Source of the DNA: Erwinia pyri
GTDB taxonomy: Bacteria; Pseudomonadota; Gammaproteobacteria; Enterobacterales; Enterobacteriaceae
Assembly: GCF_030758455.1 (NCBI RefSeq)
Contig: NZ_CP132353.1
Span: 1,116,001 to 1,180,000, forward strand
Reading direction: 5' to 3'
DNA length: 64,000 nucleotides
Numbering within the stretch: the stretch's first letter is position 1; every line of letters begins with the position of its first letter. Positions 29,488 to 38,290 of the stretch are shown in pieces. Under the pieces are notes generated by a model. The model did no database searches and was not told the DNA's origin. It saw nothing but the letters and a program-made list of their open reading frames with translations. Position numbers and translations under genes: made by a program.

Positions 29488-31072
29488 CGCTATCCCTTTT
29501 TTTCTTATTTATCAGGGACCGGGCTAGGGCTCGTGCTTCTGCACCTAACTTATTACTAAAGTAATTATTTACTTCATCAAATGTAGAAAAGGTTTTACTG
29601 GCATCTGCTATCATTTTATAAAAGCCAGTATTCACGACTTCATGGCTGAATACTTCACGTGTCAGAGTTCCGACATTTTCCCCAAACGTCTCAATTTGCG
29701 GCCGGTCGGCACTGACGTACTTACCTGTCCTGTTTAATATCCATACACAGTCAGAGCGTACCTCCTGAAGAACTACCGGAGAGTGCGTAGCGACAATCGC
29801 TACGCCGTTTCTTTCACTCATAAGATGTGATACAGCCCGGATATAAGCAGAAATCAATGGAGGGTGCAGGTGAGCCTCTGGTTCGTCAATGAGAGTTAAG
29901 GATCTGTCTTCTGTTACCTCAACTAATTTAGTGATACTAAGTAGCGTAACCAGATGACCTGAGCTCAACTTGTTTAAAAATGTTTTTACAATCTCTCTCC
30001 AGTCCTTGGGATAGTCTTTATCCTCGAATTGCGCGAGTTTCGAAACACCTGCTTCAGAAAAAAGAGGGTCATTCTCTAAAATATTTAGACATTCCTCCCA
30101 TCTTTTCCTTCGTACTCCTACTAAACATTCCTGCATACTACTGCAAAACTCTGCATGCAGTTCATCTGAACTTTTTGGTCTTAGTTTTTGTTCTTTATCA
30201 TTCCCTCTCAGGTCTAGTACCATCAAGCCTATATACTGATATTTAACGCCAGAGGGTAGTATATTCGATCCTACAGGACCAAATCTGTCAAATGGGCTAT
30301 ATGAACATAAGTTGAGGGAGTTAAAATAAGTACTGTTATCTCCCCACTCGATACCTTCCTTTACTTGAAGTGAGCCAACAGGGTTTTCATTGTCTGTATT
30401 AAGTTTTATTACACCTTTAATAAATCCTGAAAATAAGGTGGTTTTCCCTACTCCGTTTCTGCCAATTACAGCCTGGATATTGCTCTGTGGCATGTCTTTA
30501 TTATTGACGCTAAATTCCAATCTGATTTCCTTCTCATTGGCATCTCTGTTTGGGAAAAGATATGAGAAGTTGAAAGGCTTATTGTGATCTTCTTCATAAG
30601 CTATTGCGTGCAAAGATTCTTTAATATTTCTTTCACTGACGTCCCTTAAAAGCGACTCCTTCATGGCAGGGTGAGATTTGTAATTTTCATAAATTTTCAA
30701 ATCATAAGCACAATCCCTAATGCCCTTTAATATTTCAATTCTTATATTTATTGAGATCTGATTGAGAGTTTCATAAAAGTTCTCGCTCTGCCCTAGAGAG
30801 AAAAAATTTTCATCTAATGAAGGGAATGCCTCAGGTAAATCAGGTGTATAAAAAGGCTGTCCCTTTTCATCCTCTGAAAGTGCAGATAATTCCTTCATAC
30901 CTTTGCTAGCTATTTTTGTGTTACCAATTTTGTATAATTCACCTGTATCATTACTATAAAACATAGTAAAAAGAGTTTCCCAGTAAAACCAGTCATTCCA
31001 GGCGTCTTTAACTAGGTAAACCGTGTTTTTTTCTGACTTATCTGGTATGTTTTTTACTTTTTTAAATTTCAT
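29480..31072 (-). CDS. ABC/SMC-like AAA ATPase, PtuA-like (Septu-type defence)
   Basis: 530 residues. An N-terminal extension of about 165 residues without known motifs is followed by a split ATPase: Walker A GRNGVGKT (204-211), signature-like LSSGH (369-373), Walker B LTLIDEPEAHLHP (392-404) and a histidine switch ATHSP (428-432). This is the OLD/RecF-like ATPase type of PtuA and related defence proteins. It likely senses phage infection and licenses the downstream HNH nuclease. The N-terminal extension is longer than in a minimal PtuA. A G-run (GGGGGGG) serves as ribosome site. Strongly AT-rich. Confidence 0.75.
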   Translation of the reverse strand: MKFKKVKNIPDKSEKNTVYLVKDAWNDWFYWETLFTMFYSNDTGELYKIGNTKIASKGMKELSALSEDEKGQPFYTPDLPEAFPSLDENFFSLGQSENFYETLNQISINIRIEILKGIRDCAYDLKIYENYKSHPAMKESLLRDVSERNIKESLHAIAYEEDHNKPFNFSYLFPNRDANEKEIRLEFSVNNKDMPQSNIQAVIGRNGVGKTTLFSGFIKGVIKLNTDNENPVGSLQVKEGIEWGDNSTYFNSLNLCSYSPFDRFGPVGSNILPSGVKYQYIGLMVLDLRGNDKEQKLRPKSSDELHAEFCSSMQECLVGVRRKRWEECLNILENDPLFSEAGVSKLAQFEDKDYPKDWREIVKTFLNKLSSGHLVTLLSITKLVEVTEDRSLTLIDEPEAHLHPPLISAYIRAVSHLMSERNGVAIVATHSPVVLQEVRSDCVWILNRTGKYVSADRPQIETFGENVGTLTREVFSHEVVNTGFYKMIADASKTFSTFDEVNNYFSNKLGAEARALARSLINKKKRDSDD

Positions 31073-31226
31073 AACCCCCCCGCTATAATGAGATATATTT
31101 CGAAGCTATTATTTAAAGTGCTACATCTTTACAAATTTAATCCAATAGATTAAAACTAATAAATTAGATTGTTAGGAGTCGCGGGATAGCTTTCTGACTT
31201 TATACAGGCCAGAAAGCTCGTCCTGA

Positions 31227-31460
31227 TCAAAGCTCGTCGAAAGTATCAAGCTTGCAGAAGCTCACCAAGATATTATCATGTTTTCTCTTGAAATCTTCGC
31301 TTACGGCAGCCTGTGGCTCAGCAAACAGAAGTACAAAGTGATCATCACCCCATCGCTTAAGCCGGCCAAAGGTAAGCCCTCCGTCAAAGCTAAGCTCGGT
31401 TTCATCTGAGAGCCCTGACAGCTCATGTCGCAAATCACCCACAGTAAATTTCATGCCCAT
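31227..31460 (-). CDS. hypothetical 77-residue protein upstream of the ATPase
   Basis: 77 residues: MGMKFTVGDLRHELSGLSDE, then acidic and compact to FCKLDTFDEL. Not recognised. A start at the third residue (31454) is equally possible. It lies 154 bp ahead of the ATPase on the same strand and inside the same inverted repeats, so it may travel with the pair, perhaps as a regulator. It is less AT-rich than the ATPase gene. Confidence 0.5.
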   Translation of the reverse strand: MGMKFTVGDLRHELSGLSDETELSFDGGLTFGRLKRWGDDHFVLLFAEPQAAVSEDFKRKHDNILVSFCKLDTFDEL

Positions 31461-31534
31461 CTATATTGCTCACTTTAGTTAAGTTGAGAGTTTATTGTAA
31501 CGGCATATATAAAATATGCATTCTTCTATCAACT

Positions 31535-31560
31535 GTGACCTGCTCCCTAGTAATTAACAC
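31535..31560 (-). repeat. 26-bp inverted repeat, right arm
   Basis: Reverse complement of the left arm at 28499-28524 with four mismatches. It lies just upstream of the 77-residue gene. I saw no target-site duplication outside the arms. Confidence 0.75.
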
Positions 31561-31692
31561 ATAATGTTGCGAGGAACAATGTCCGCCGTTGGCACTCAGC
31601 GACCAGCCTTGCCAGCTACTGAGCCCGCTAAGAGCGAGGAGCTGACCCAAATTTTCCTGCCCTAATCAGTTTTGGATTATATAGGCGGCCTA

Positions 31693-32144
31693 CTATGACC
31701 TTATCAAATAAGATAAGAGAAAATCCTCTACCTCTTTTTTACCGATACCAAGCGTATAGCTAATACCTGCATTTTTTAGAATCCTGAGTCCTTCCCCTCT
31801 ATTCCTAGGATGCGGATCTTCTAAAGCAACATAGATATGTTGTGGCTTAAGCTCAGCGAGCGTCAAAGCACAGGAGGGGGTTCTGCCTTGAAAGGAGCAG
31901 GGTTCAAGGGTGACAAATATTTCACATTCACCAATTGGCAAGGTTAGTTTTGAAATAGCGTCTATCTCGGCGTGATAGTGGCCCGGAGATTTAGTGAAAC
32001 CTTTGGAAACCACTTTACCTTTATGGGCAATCACGCATCCAAATGGGCAATCACGCATCCAACAGGTGGATTTGGTCTGCATACTGGTAACGCCCGACGG
32101 GAGGATTCAAGCGCCAACAACATGAATTCCAGCTTTTCGCTCAT
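31693..32144 (-). pseudogene. RibD-type deaminase, frameshifted by a 20-bp tandem duplication
   Basis: Reading from ATG 32144 gives MSEKLEFMLLALESSRRALP...PNPPVGCVIAH and then stops after three more codons, because a 20-bp segment is repeated (32023-32042 and 32043-32062). Removing one copy restores a 143-residue single-domain deaminase. It would have zinc motif HAE (in GHYHAEIDAIS) and PCSFQGRTPSC, as in the deaminase half of RibD (riboflavin synthesis). The reductase half is absent. A start inside the duplication frame could still give a shorter product lacking part of the first strand and helix. Confidence 0.8.
32023..32062. repeat. perfect 20-bp tandem duplication
   Basis: The unit ATGGGCAATCACGCATCCAA occurs twice in a row. 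It shifts the reading frame of the deaminase gene. Confidence 0.95.
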
Positions 32145-32330
32145 ATACTTTTTCTGCCTGAGTATGTAAGTCATAGATTTACGATTTTTAAGGTATCAGG
32201 CATGAATGTCCATAATTCAGATTAATTAAATAATGGCTATGGCCGCACCACGTCGATTTACAAGGATTGATGTCATGTATGTCCGCTCCTGGCACAAACC
32301 GGCCTAAGCCGGTTTGATATTGCAATTTTA

Positions 32331-32934
32331 CTAGCCATCACAGCGCGGCAGCCAGTCAGCCTCGCAGTCTTCACTCAGCTCCAGGCTGGTCTGGATACCG
32401 TTCTTTGTTTTGCGCTTCAGCAGCTCAATCTCATACTTCTTCAGCGTCTGTGGCACCGCCTGGCCGAAGGCTGTAAGGCTTAGCGGGTGCTGATGCCTGC
32501 GCGATTCCATAAATGACAGATACGCATGATAGAGATAGCGCTTCGGGTTTATCGGGTGAATGTTGGCATTACCAATAAACAGCCCGTTCGGTGTGCTCAA
32601 CGGCATCAGATAGCCGCAGAAATCGATCAGCGGATCGGCCTGTCGCTTGATCTCCAGCGCTTCACCGGACGATTGCTGCGCCTGCAACAGCTCGCGCGCT
32701 TCATCGGGTGACGCGAAGCGCTTTATTAAATGACGAACAATAACGTCCAGATCGGTGCTGATTTTATCCAGCAACTGCGGGTCGCGCTCGTTCGCCGGTA
32801 TCACGTCCGAACGGCAGGATTACCCGCCGACGGGAGACGCCGCAGCTGTGGTCGCTGAAGCGCATCGGGTTGTTGTTCACCGCCAGGATATGGGGTGAAC
32901 AGGCGTCGCGGTACTTCGAGTCATTCGCCACAAC
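32331..32934 (-). pseudogene. C-terminal remnant of a P4-type phage primase/helicase, frameshifted
   Basis: Two frames join into the end of a P4 alpha-like protein. One frame reads KYRDACSPHILAVNNNPMRFSDHSCGVSRRRVILPF (from about 32934), the D5-type helicase sensor region. A single-base shift near 32805 leads to VIPANERDPQLLDKISTDLDVIVRHLIKRF and the normal C-terminal domain. The N-terminal primase and Walker motifs are missing; the fragment begins at the edge of the long direct repeat. It marks a decayed P4-like satellite at ssrA. Confidence 0.82.
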
Positions 32935-32950
32935 ATTTTTCCGATGATTT

Positions 32951-33228
32951 TCCCTACAGGGTAAGCCGTCTCCATAATCTGACATCAAATCATTATTAAT
33001 GGTTTCTGGCATGAAATGTCACGCTGCGCGAAAGGCGTAACGTAATGGCATGGGATTTACAGATAAGATTGGTTTGTGCTCAAGGATACGTTTATTGTCC
33101 AGCTGTAATCGCCTGCCTAAGCAGTAACACTTCTGAAGATAACAGACACAAAAAAGCCCACAAGGCTTTCACCGTGTGGGCTTTCAGGACTTCATCGAGT
33201 GGCTCTGGTAACCATCGACCAAGAATTT
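32951..33228. repeat. long direct repeat, right copy (ssrA 3'-flank copy D)
   Basis: The functional copy, directly downstream of ssrA on the minus strand; see 26359-26635 for the shared landmarks. The last ~125 bp (from GTAATCGCCTGCCTAAGCAG) include the ssrA terminator. No coding frame with support. Confidence 0.75.
33149..33184 (-). terminator. ssrA terminator
   Basis: On the minus strand AAGCCCACA...TGTGGGCTT forms the stem, followed by TTTTTGTG. It lies about 45 bases beyond the tmRNA 3' end. Confidence 0.9.
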
Positions 33229-33591
33229 GGTGGAGCTGGCGGGAGTTGAACCCGCGTCCAGAATTACTACACCGTCGGCACTACATGCTTAGTCCAGTCT
33301 TTGCATTCGCCGGTCAGCTGCGAACGGACACGCCACTGACAAACTAGCCTGATTGGATTTAATGCTTCAGCCCCAGGCAGGACATCCACACGATCTCTTT
33401 TGTGTTTGACCTCTCTTGATCCCCGTCCTAAGAGCGGAGGCTAGGGAGAGAGGGCTCTGAGCAGGTTATTAAGCTGCTAGTGCGTAGTTTTCGTCGTTTG
33501 CAACTATTTTTTTGCGGCTTTTAACGAGGCAAACCGCCCCTCGGCATGCTCCTTGGGCTTCGCAAATCCTGTCGAATCCAGAATCAGCCCC
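33228..33591 (-). ncRNA. ssrA: transfer-messenger RNA
   Basis: 364 nt. The 5' end GGGGCTGATTCTGGATTCGA and the 3' end GTTCAACTCCCGCCAGCTCCACCA-type tRNA half pair as in alanyl tmRNA. The tag frame at 33472-33501 encodes ANDENYALAA followed by TAATAA. It rescues stalled ribosomes with SmpB, whose gene is directly upstream. The 3' end is a well-known integration target, and copies of its flank mark the accessory region to the left. Confidence 0.97.
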
Positions 33592-33605
33592 AAGTACTGT
33601 GAAGC

Positions 33606-33634
33606 AGTATAACAGAAAATGTCGTCTACGCCAA
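33606..33634 (-). promoter_or_regulatory. ssrA promoter
   Basis: On the minus strand TTGGCG and TATACT are separated by 17 bp, with the start expected about 10 bases before the mature 5' end. Confidence 0.8.
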
Positions 33635-33638
33635 AGGG

Positions 33639-34121
33639 TTAGCGATTGGCATGTTTCATAATACGTGCTTTGTCTGTCTGCCACTCACGATCTTTGATGT
33701 TGTCGCGCTTGTCGTGCTCTTTCTTACCTTTCGCCACGCCGATTTTCAGCTTGGCCCAGGCATTTTTCCAGTACATCGACAGGGGAATGATGGTGTAACC
33801 GTCACGGTTAGCTTTACCAAACAGCGAGGCCAGCTCACGCTCCTTCAGCAACAGCTTGCGGGTGCGGGTAGGGTCGCAGACCACATGGGAAGAGGCACCA
33901 ATCAGCGGCTGGAAGGTAGCGCCGAACAGGAAAGCTTCGCCATCACGCAGCATAATGTAGCTTTCGCTGATGTTGGCCTTGCCGGCGCGGAGTGATTTGA
34001 CTTCCCATCCCTGGAGCGACAGTCCCGCTTCGAACTCTTCTTCAACGAAGTATTCATGGCGGGCCCGTTTGTTCATGGCAATGGTAGCGGAACCGGGTTT
34101 ATGTGCTTTTTTCTTAGTCAT
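33639..34121 (-). CDS. smpB: SsrA-binding protein
   Basis: 160 residues as in E. coli. The OB-fold core ([36 protein letters not shown]) and the basic C-terminal tail ([17 protein letters not shown]...) that enters the mRNA channel are present. The start at 34121 gives MTKKKAHK as in the family. It acts with the tmRNA encoded next to it. Confidence 0.97.
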   Translation of the reverse strand: MTKKKAHKPGSATIAMNKRARHEYFVEEEFEAGLSLQGWEVKSLRAGKANISESYIMLRDGEAFLFGATFQPLIGASSHVVCDPTRTRKLLLKERELASLFGKANRDGYTIIPLSMYWKNAWAKLKIGVAKGKKEHDKRDNIKDREWQTDKARIMKHANR

Positions 34122-34279
34122 AATGCCACTTAGTTTACATGAAGCAGTGATTGAAGGCATCCCCTGTAACAAACGAGACGGGGAAAAGCGCTATTTTAGC
34201 AGAACGCTGGCGGCTGAGGATTTTTGTTTACCTGGCGCCGATGGTATTATTGGTAAATTGAAGATTAACAGGAAACGTT

Positions 34280-34714
34280 ATGTCTCAGATTAGTCGTTCT
34301 GCGCTGGTGCCCTATAGCGCTGAGCAAATGTTCCGGTTGGTAAACGATGTGGATGCCTATCCGGAGTTTCTCCCAGGGTGTACCGGTAGCCGTGTTCTGG
34401 ATGCAACAGAGCAACAGATGACGGCATCGGTTGATGTTTCAAAAGCCGGAATCAGCAAAACTTTTGTCACGCGCAACACGCTGACCGACAACCAGAGCAT
34501 TCATATGCAGCTGGTCGATGGTCCGTTTCGTAAGCTGACGGGGGGCTGGCAGTTCACGCCCTTAAGCGAAGATGCCTGCAAAGTAGAGCTGAACCTGGAG
34601 TTCGAGTTTACCAATATGCTGGTTGAGATGGCGTTCGGACGCATCTTTAAAGAGCTGGCAAGCAGCATGGTGCAGGCGTTTACCAAACGCGCGAAAGAGG
34701 TCTACAGTGCCTGA
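34280..34714 (+). CDS. ratA: RatA, START-domain ribosome-associated/ubiquinone-binding family protein
   Basis: 144 residues of the polyketide-cyclase/START (Coq10-like) fold: [28 protein letters not shown]. In E. coli RatA is reported to bind 50S subunits and block subunit joining, and the gene was first described as a toxin paired with ratB. AGGAAAC precedes the ATG. It is divergent from smpB and overlaps ratB. Confidence 0.93.
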   Translation: MSQISRSALVPYSAEQMFRLVNDVDAYPEFLPGCTGSRVLDATEQQMTASVDVSKAGISKTFVTRNTLTDNQSIHMQLVDGPFRKLTGGWQFTPLSEDACKVELNLEFEFTNMLVEMAFGRIFKELASSMVQAFTKRAKEVYSA

Positions 34715-34994
34715 TATCGCTGTTGAAGTGGTTTATGCACTGCCTGAAAAACAGTACCTCTATACGGTGAATGTTGAGGAAGGGGCTACCGTTGAAGCGG
34801 CGATTAAGGCTTCCGGTATACTCGAACTCCGCAGCGATATCGATCTCGCTAAAAACAAAGTTGGGGTATTCAGTCGCCCGGTAAAGCTGGGGGATGAAGT
34901 GCAGAGCGGTGACCGGATTGAGATCTACCGGCCGCTGCTGGCTGACCCAAAAGAGCTTCGTCGCCTGCGCGCCGAACGCGCAGCAAAAAAATAA
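34707..34994 (+). CDS. ratB: RnfH/RatB family ubiquitin-like protein
   Basis: 95 residues with a beta-grasp fold: [32 protein letters not shown] and [19 protein letters not shown]. It starts at GTG 34707, eight bases inside ratA, so the two are translationally coupled. The molecular role is not established. Confidence 0.92.
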   Translation: MPDIAVEVVYALPEKQYLYTVNVEEGATVEAAIKASGILELRSDIDLAKNKVGVFSRPVKLGDEVQSGDRIEIYRPLLADPKELRRLRAERAAKK

Positions 34995-35010
34995 GGCGCC
35001 TCAGCGCCTT
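34984..35010 (-). terminator. terminator of bamE
   Basis: AAGGCGC-TGAG-GCGCCTT on the minus strand is followed by ATTTTTTT. The plus-strand copy lacks a T run, so it mainly serves bamE but could also slow ratAB transcripts. Confidence 0.8.
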
Positions 35011-35039
35011 ACGATTTCACCATCAGCCTGTTTATACCG

Positions 35040-35384
35040 TTATTTTTTGCCGGTCAGGGTTGGCTTGTTATCAATGTTGGTCAGCGTACCGTTGCCGTCA
35101 AAGGTCAGCGTCAGCGTCTGCTGGGTCACCGGCTCATGGCCTGGCTCCTGACGGAAGACGTAATACCAGACGTTGCTACCAAACGGATCGCGCATCATCG
35201 GCGTGCCCAGGGTGTATGCCACCTGCTGTTGCGTCATGCCGGTATGAATTTTAGAAACATCATTCGCAACCAGGTAGTTGCCCTGGTTGATGTCTGGCCG
35301 GTAAACCACTCGCTCCAGAGTGGAACATCCAGCGGTCATCATCAGAAGAACCACCGCCGCAGCAGTCAGCGTTTTACAGCGCAT
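35040..35384 (-). CDS. bamE: outer-membrane assembly lipoprotein BamE
   Basis: 114 residues. The lipoprotein signal ([31 protein letters not shown]) has the lipidated cysteine at about 20. The SmpA/OmlA fold follows, with [23 protein letters not shown]. It is part of the BAM complex that inserts beta-barrel proteins. The start at 35384 fits the family length. Confidence 0.96.
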   Translation of the reverse strand: MRCKTLTAAAVVLLMMTAGCSTLERVVYRPDINQGNYLVANDVSKIHTGMTQQQVAYTLGTPMMRDPFGSNVWYYVFRQEPGHEPVTQQTLTLTFDGNGTLTNIDNKPTLTGKK

Positions 35385-35537
35385 AAGTATCTTTATTCCT
35401 TTTCGGGCCAACAATCTGGCTGCATCGAACACTCGCTACGATGACAGCGTAAGAAGACGATGATAATAAACCTTTCCGCAGTTTGAAACCTCTACGAAGC
35501 AAGGATATGACCACAACAGGCCAAAAAAGTGCGGCAA

Positions 35538-37199
35538 TCAGGCTGCTAAAAGCTCCTTTGCGTTGGCCAGCGTGTTGCGGGTAACTTCGCTACCGCCCAG
35601 CAGACGGGCAAGTTCCTGCAGACGGGCACGCTTGTCCAGCGGCTGCATATGCGTTTCCGTCATCTCGCCATCGGTCTCTTTGCTGACATAAAAATGCTGA
35701 TGGCCGCAACCGGCTACCTGCGGCAGATGGGTGACGCACATCACCTGCGTGGACTCACCTAACTGACGCAGCATCTTGCCCACAACTGCCGCTGTTGGTC
35801 CGCTGATCCCTACATCCACCTCATCGAAGATCAGCGCCGGCGTATCCATCTTACGGGCGGTAATCACCTGAATGGCCAGAGCGATACGCGAAAGCTCACC
35901 ACCAGAAGCCACTTTAGAGAGCGGTTGCAGCGGCTGACCCGGGTTAGTGGTAACACGGAAATCAATACGGTCCGCGCCTTCAGCGGTAAGATGATCGGCA
36001 TTGAACTGGACTTCAATGCCCAGTCGCCCGTGCGGCATGGAGAGCGTATGCATACTCTCCCCAATTAAGCGGCTCAGCTCTTCGGCAAAATGAACCCGGC
36101 ATTGATGCAGCTGCTCTGCACAGATCATGGCGGCGCGATGATGGCGCGCAACGGTCTGAGAAAGCTCATCCTGATCGCTCTCCTGCTGATCCAGCAGGCT
36201 TTGCTCTTCCAGCAGTTGCTGGTGGAAGACCGGCAGCTCTTCCGGTGAGATATGGTGCTTGCGGGCGAGAGCAATCTGACGCGAAAGGCGCTGCTCAAGC
36301 TCGTACAACCGGTTCGGGTCCAGATCCAGACGTTCACAGTAGTGACGCAGTTCGTCACTGGCTTCACTGATCTGAATCGAGGCTTCATCAAGCATGGTAG
36401 AGACGCCGCTCAGCTTGTCATCCATAGAGAGCAGTTCGTTCAGCAACTGCTGCGCGGTATAAAGCTGATTCAGCAGCGTCTTGCCTTCACCATCGGCCAG
36501 CAGCATCAGTGCCTGCTGGCTGGTGGAGAGCAGCTGTCCGCTGTTAGCCAGACGTTTGTACTCTTCGTCTATGGCTTCATATTCGCCTGCCACCGGAGCA
36601 AATTCATTGAGCTCTTTCAGCTGATATTGCAGCAGCTCACGACGCGCCTCACGCTCCTGAGACGCCTGCTGATGCTGAGCCAGTACCCGGCAGCTTTGAT
36701 GCCACTGACGGTAGCTCTCTGCCATCTGCTGCATCAACCCTGTTTCGCCAGCATAGCCGTCGAGCAGCGTTTTCTGGTGCTCAGGCTTAAGCAGAAGCTG
36801 GTGTGCATGCTGACCATGGATCTGGATAAGACGTTGGCCGAGATCGCGCAGTTGCGAAAGGGGAACAGCAGTGCCGTTAATAAAACCACGGGAGCGTCCG
36901 TCGCTGCTGATGACGCGGCGCAGCAGACATTCACTCCCTTCGTCCAGTTGATTCTCTACCAGCCACTCGAAGGCTGAAGGAGTATCTTTCAGCGAAAAAC
37001 GGGCGCAAATATCCGCGCGGGCGGCGCCCTGCCGCACCATATCTGCTTCTGCACGACCGCCAAGGCACAAGCCGAGCGCATCAATAGCAATGGATTTCCC
37101 GGCACCGGTTTCGCCGGTGATCGCGGTCATGCCACGTTGAAAATCGATTTCAAGTTCCCGAACAATCGCAAAGTTACTGATGGTCAGTTGTGCGAGCAT
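35538..37199 (-). CDS. recN: DNA repair protein RecN
   Basis: 553 residues, SMC-like: Walker A GETGAGKS (29-36), coiled-coil arms (about 160-360), signature [14 protein letters not shown] and Walker [15 protein letters not shown] near the end. It holds broken DNA ends together in double-strand break repair. Three LexA-like boxes lie in the 70 bp upstream, in keeping with its strong SOS induction in E. coli. Confidence 0.97.
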   Translation of the reverse strand: MLAQLTISNFAIVRELEIDFQRGMTAITGETGAGKSIAIDALGLCLGGRAEADMVRQGAARADICARFSLKDTPSAFEWLVENQLDEGSECLLRRVISSDGRSRGFINGTAVPLSQLRDLGQRLIQIHGQHAHQLLLKPEHQKTLLDGYAGETGLMQQMAESYRQWHQSCRVLAQHQQASQEREARRELLQYQLKELNEFAPVAGEYEAIDEEYKRLANSGQLLSTSQQALMLLADGEGKTLLNQLYTAQQLLNELLSMDDKLSGVSTMLDEASIQISEASDELRHYCERLDLDPNRLYELEQRLSRQIALARKHHISPEELPVFHQQLLEEQSLLDQQESDQDELSQTVARHHRAAMICAEQLHQCRVHFAEELSRLIGESMHTLSMPHGRLGIEVQFNADHLTAEGADRIDFRVTTNPGQPLQPLSKVASGGELSRIALAIQVITARKMDTPALIFDEVDVGISGPTAAVVGKMLRQLGESTQVMCVTHLPQVAGCGHQHFYVSKETDGEMTETHMQPLDKRARLQELARLLGGSEVTRNTLANAKELLAA

Positions 37200-37210
37200 A
37201 ATTGGCGTTC

Positions 37211-37266
37211 CTGTATGAAAACACAGATATGGTTTTTCATACAGTATATACTGGAATTATAACCAG
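37211..37266. promoter_or_regulatory. three LexA-like boxes of recN
   Basis: The strongest is CTGTATGAAAACACAG (37211-37226, CTGT-N8-ACAG). Two weaker ones follow: CTGTATGAAAAACCAT on the minus strand (37229-37244) and CTGGAATTATAACCAG (37251-37266). The last overlaps a TATAAT likely to be the -10 box. Confidence 0.75.
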
Positions 37267-37287
37267 TAAAGTAGCTGGCATCGGTTT

Positions 37288-38166
37288 TTAAAACAATTTT
37301 TTCGACCAGGCAAGTTTTGAGCTTAACGTATTAAAGTAATTGTAATTTTGCGGGTGGATTAAATTGAGATGATCGTCATTACGCCGTATCAATACATCTT
37401 CACCTTCCTGAATAGGCAGGGCGATCTGGCTGTCACAGCTCACTTCCAGGTCGCTGCGCATATGTGAAAAGCGCAGACGAATAGTGCTGCTGCTGTTGAT
37501 CACTAACGGGCGCGCTGAGAGCGTATGCGGGAACATGGGAACGATAGCGATGGCATCCAGCGAAGGTGTTAAAATAGGGCCGCCAGCGGAGAGGGAATAG
37601 GCGGTTGAACCGGTTGGCGTCGAGATAATCAGGCCATCAGAGCGCTGCGAGAATGCGAAAGTCTCATCAATGTAGACCTCAAACTCAATCATATGGGCAA
37701 CTTTTCCGGGATGCAGAACCACTTCGTTAATGGCAGTGCCAATACGCGGTTCGCGCCCCTGGCGGCAAACTTGCGCCTCCAGTAAAAAGCGGCTTTCTGT
37801 AATATATTTGCCTTCCAGCACATCCGCTAACTGCTGCTGGGCATTATCCGGGTCCAGATCGGTCAGGAAGCCAAGATTACCGCGGTTTATCCCGATCACT
37901 TTGATGTCGTAGCGGGCCAGCACGCGCGCCGCGCCCAGCATATTGCCATCACCGCCAACAACCACCGCAAGATCGGCCCGCTGGCCAATTTCCGCCAGCG
38001 TACCGGTTTCCACATCGCTCAGATTCAGCTCACGGGCGATCTGCTCTTCAATGATCACCTCATAGTCTTTTGTCGTCAGCCAGCGGTAAAGCATCTCGTG
38101 CGTTGTCAGCGCGGTCGGATGACGCGGATGCCCCACAATCCCGATGCAATTGAAATGTTTGTTCAT
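37288..38166 (-). CDS. nadK: NAD kinase
   Basis: 292 residues as in E. coli. The GGDGNMLG motif (71-78) and the [13 protein letters not shown] segment are conserved, as is [22 protein letters not shown]. It phosphorylates NAD to NADP. The start at 38166 gives [17 protein letters not shown]; the open frame upstream overlaps grpE and is not used. Divergent from grpE. Confidence 0.97.
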   Translation of the reverse strand: MNKHFNCIGIVGHPRHPTALTTHEMLYRWLTTKDYEVIIEEQIARELNLSDVETGTLAEIGQRADLAVVVGGDGNMLGAARVLARYDIKVIGINRGNLGFLTDLDPDNAQQQLADVLEGKYITESRFLLEAQVCRQGREPRIGTAINEVVLHPGKVAHMIEFEVYIDETFAFSQRSDGLIISTPTGSTAYSLSAGGPILTPSLDAIAIVPMFPHTLSARPLVINSSSTIRLRFSHMRSDLEVSCDSQIALPIQEGEDVLIRRNDDHLNLIHPQNYNYFNTLSSKLAWSKKLF

Positions 38167-38218
38167 GATGCTGGCGTTCCTCATGAGGTAAACTACCTCA
38201 GACAATGTGACCGGTTCC

Positions 38219-38247
38219 CTTGAAACCGCAGTTCTGATCCCCATAAT
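38219..38247 (+). promoter_or_regulatory. sigma-32 heat-shock promoter of grpE
   Basis: CTTGAAA (38219-38225) and CCCCATAAT (38239-38247), 13 bp apart, match the sigma-32 consensus. Confidence 0.92.
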
Positions 38248-38290
38248 AAGCGAACCAGCGAGATGAATGTGCAAAAACGCGGAGAAATTC

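Noticed and set aside
28648..31072. Retron with ATPase/HNH effectors
   Set aside because: No reverse transcriptase frame or msr/msd-like structure lies near the pair, so a stand-alone Septu-like system fits better.
31693..32082. Intact shorter deaminase starting at 32082
   Set aside because: The first residues (MQTKSTCWMRDCPFG) read through the duplicated segment out of frame; the natural start at 32144 shows the gene is frameshifted.
32270..32300. Short ATGTCCGCTCCTGGCACAAA motif (also degenerate near 31580)
   Set aside because: It resembles a widespread intergenic repeat motif but lacks its second arm here, so no feature was called.
22711..33228. Integrase or transposase gene for the ssrA insertions
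   Set aside because: I looked for tyrosine-recombinase motifs in every sizeable frame and found none; the repeats remain without a visible enzyme.
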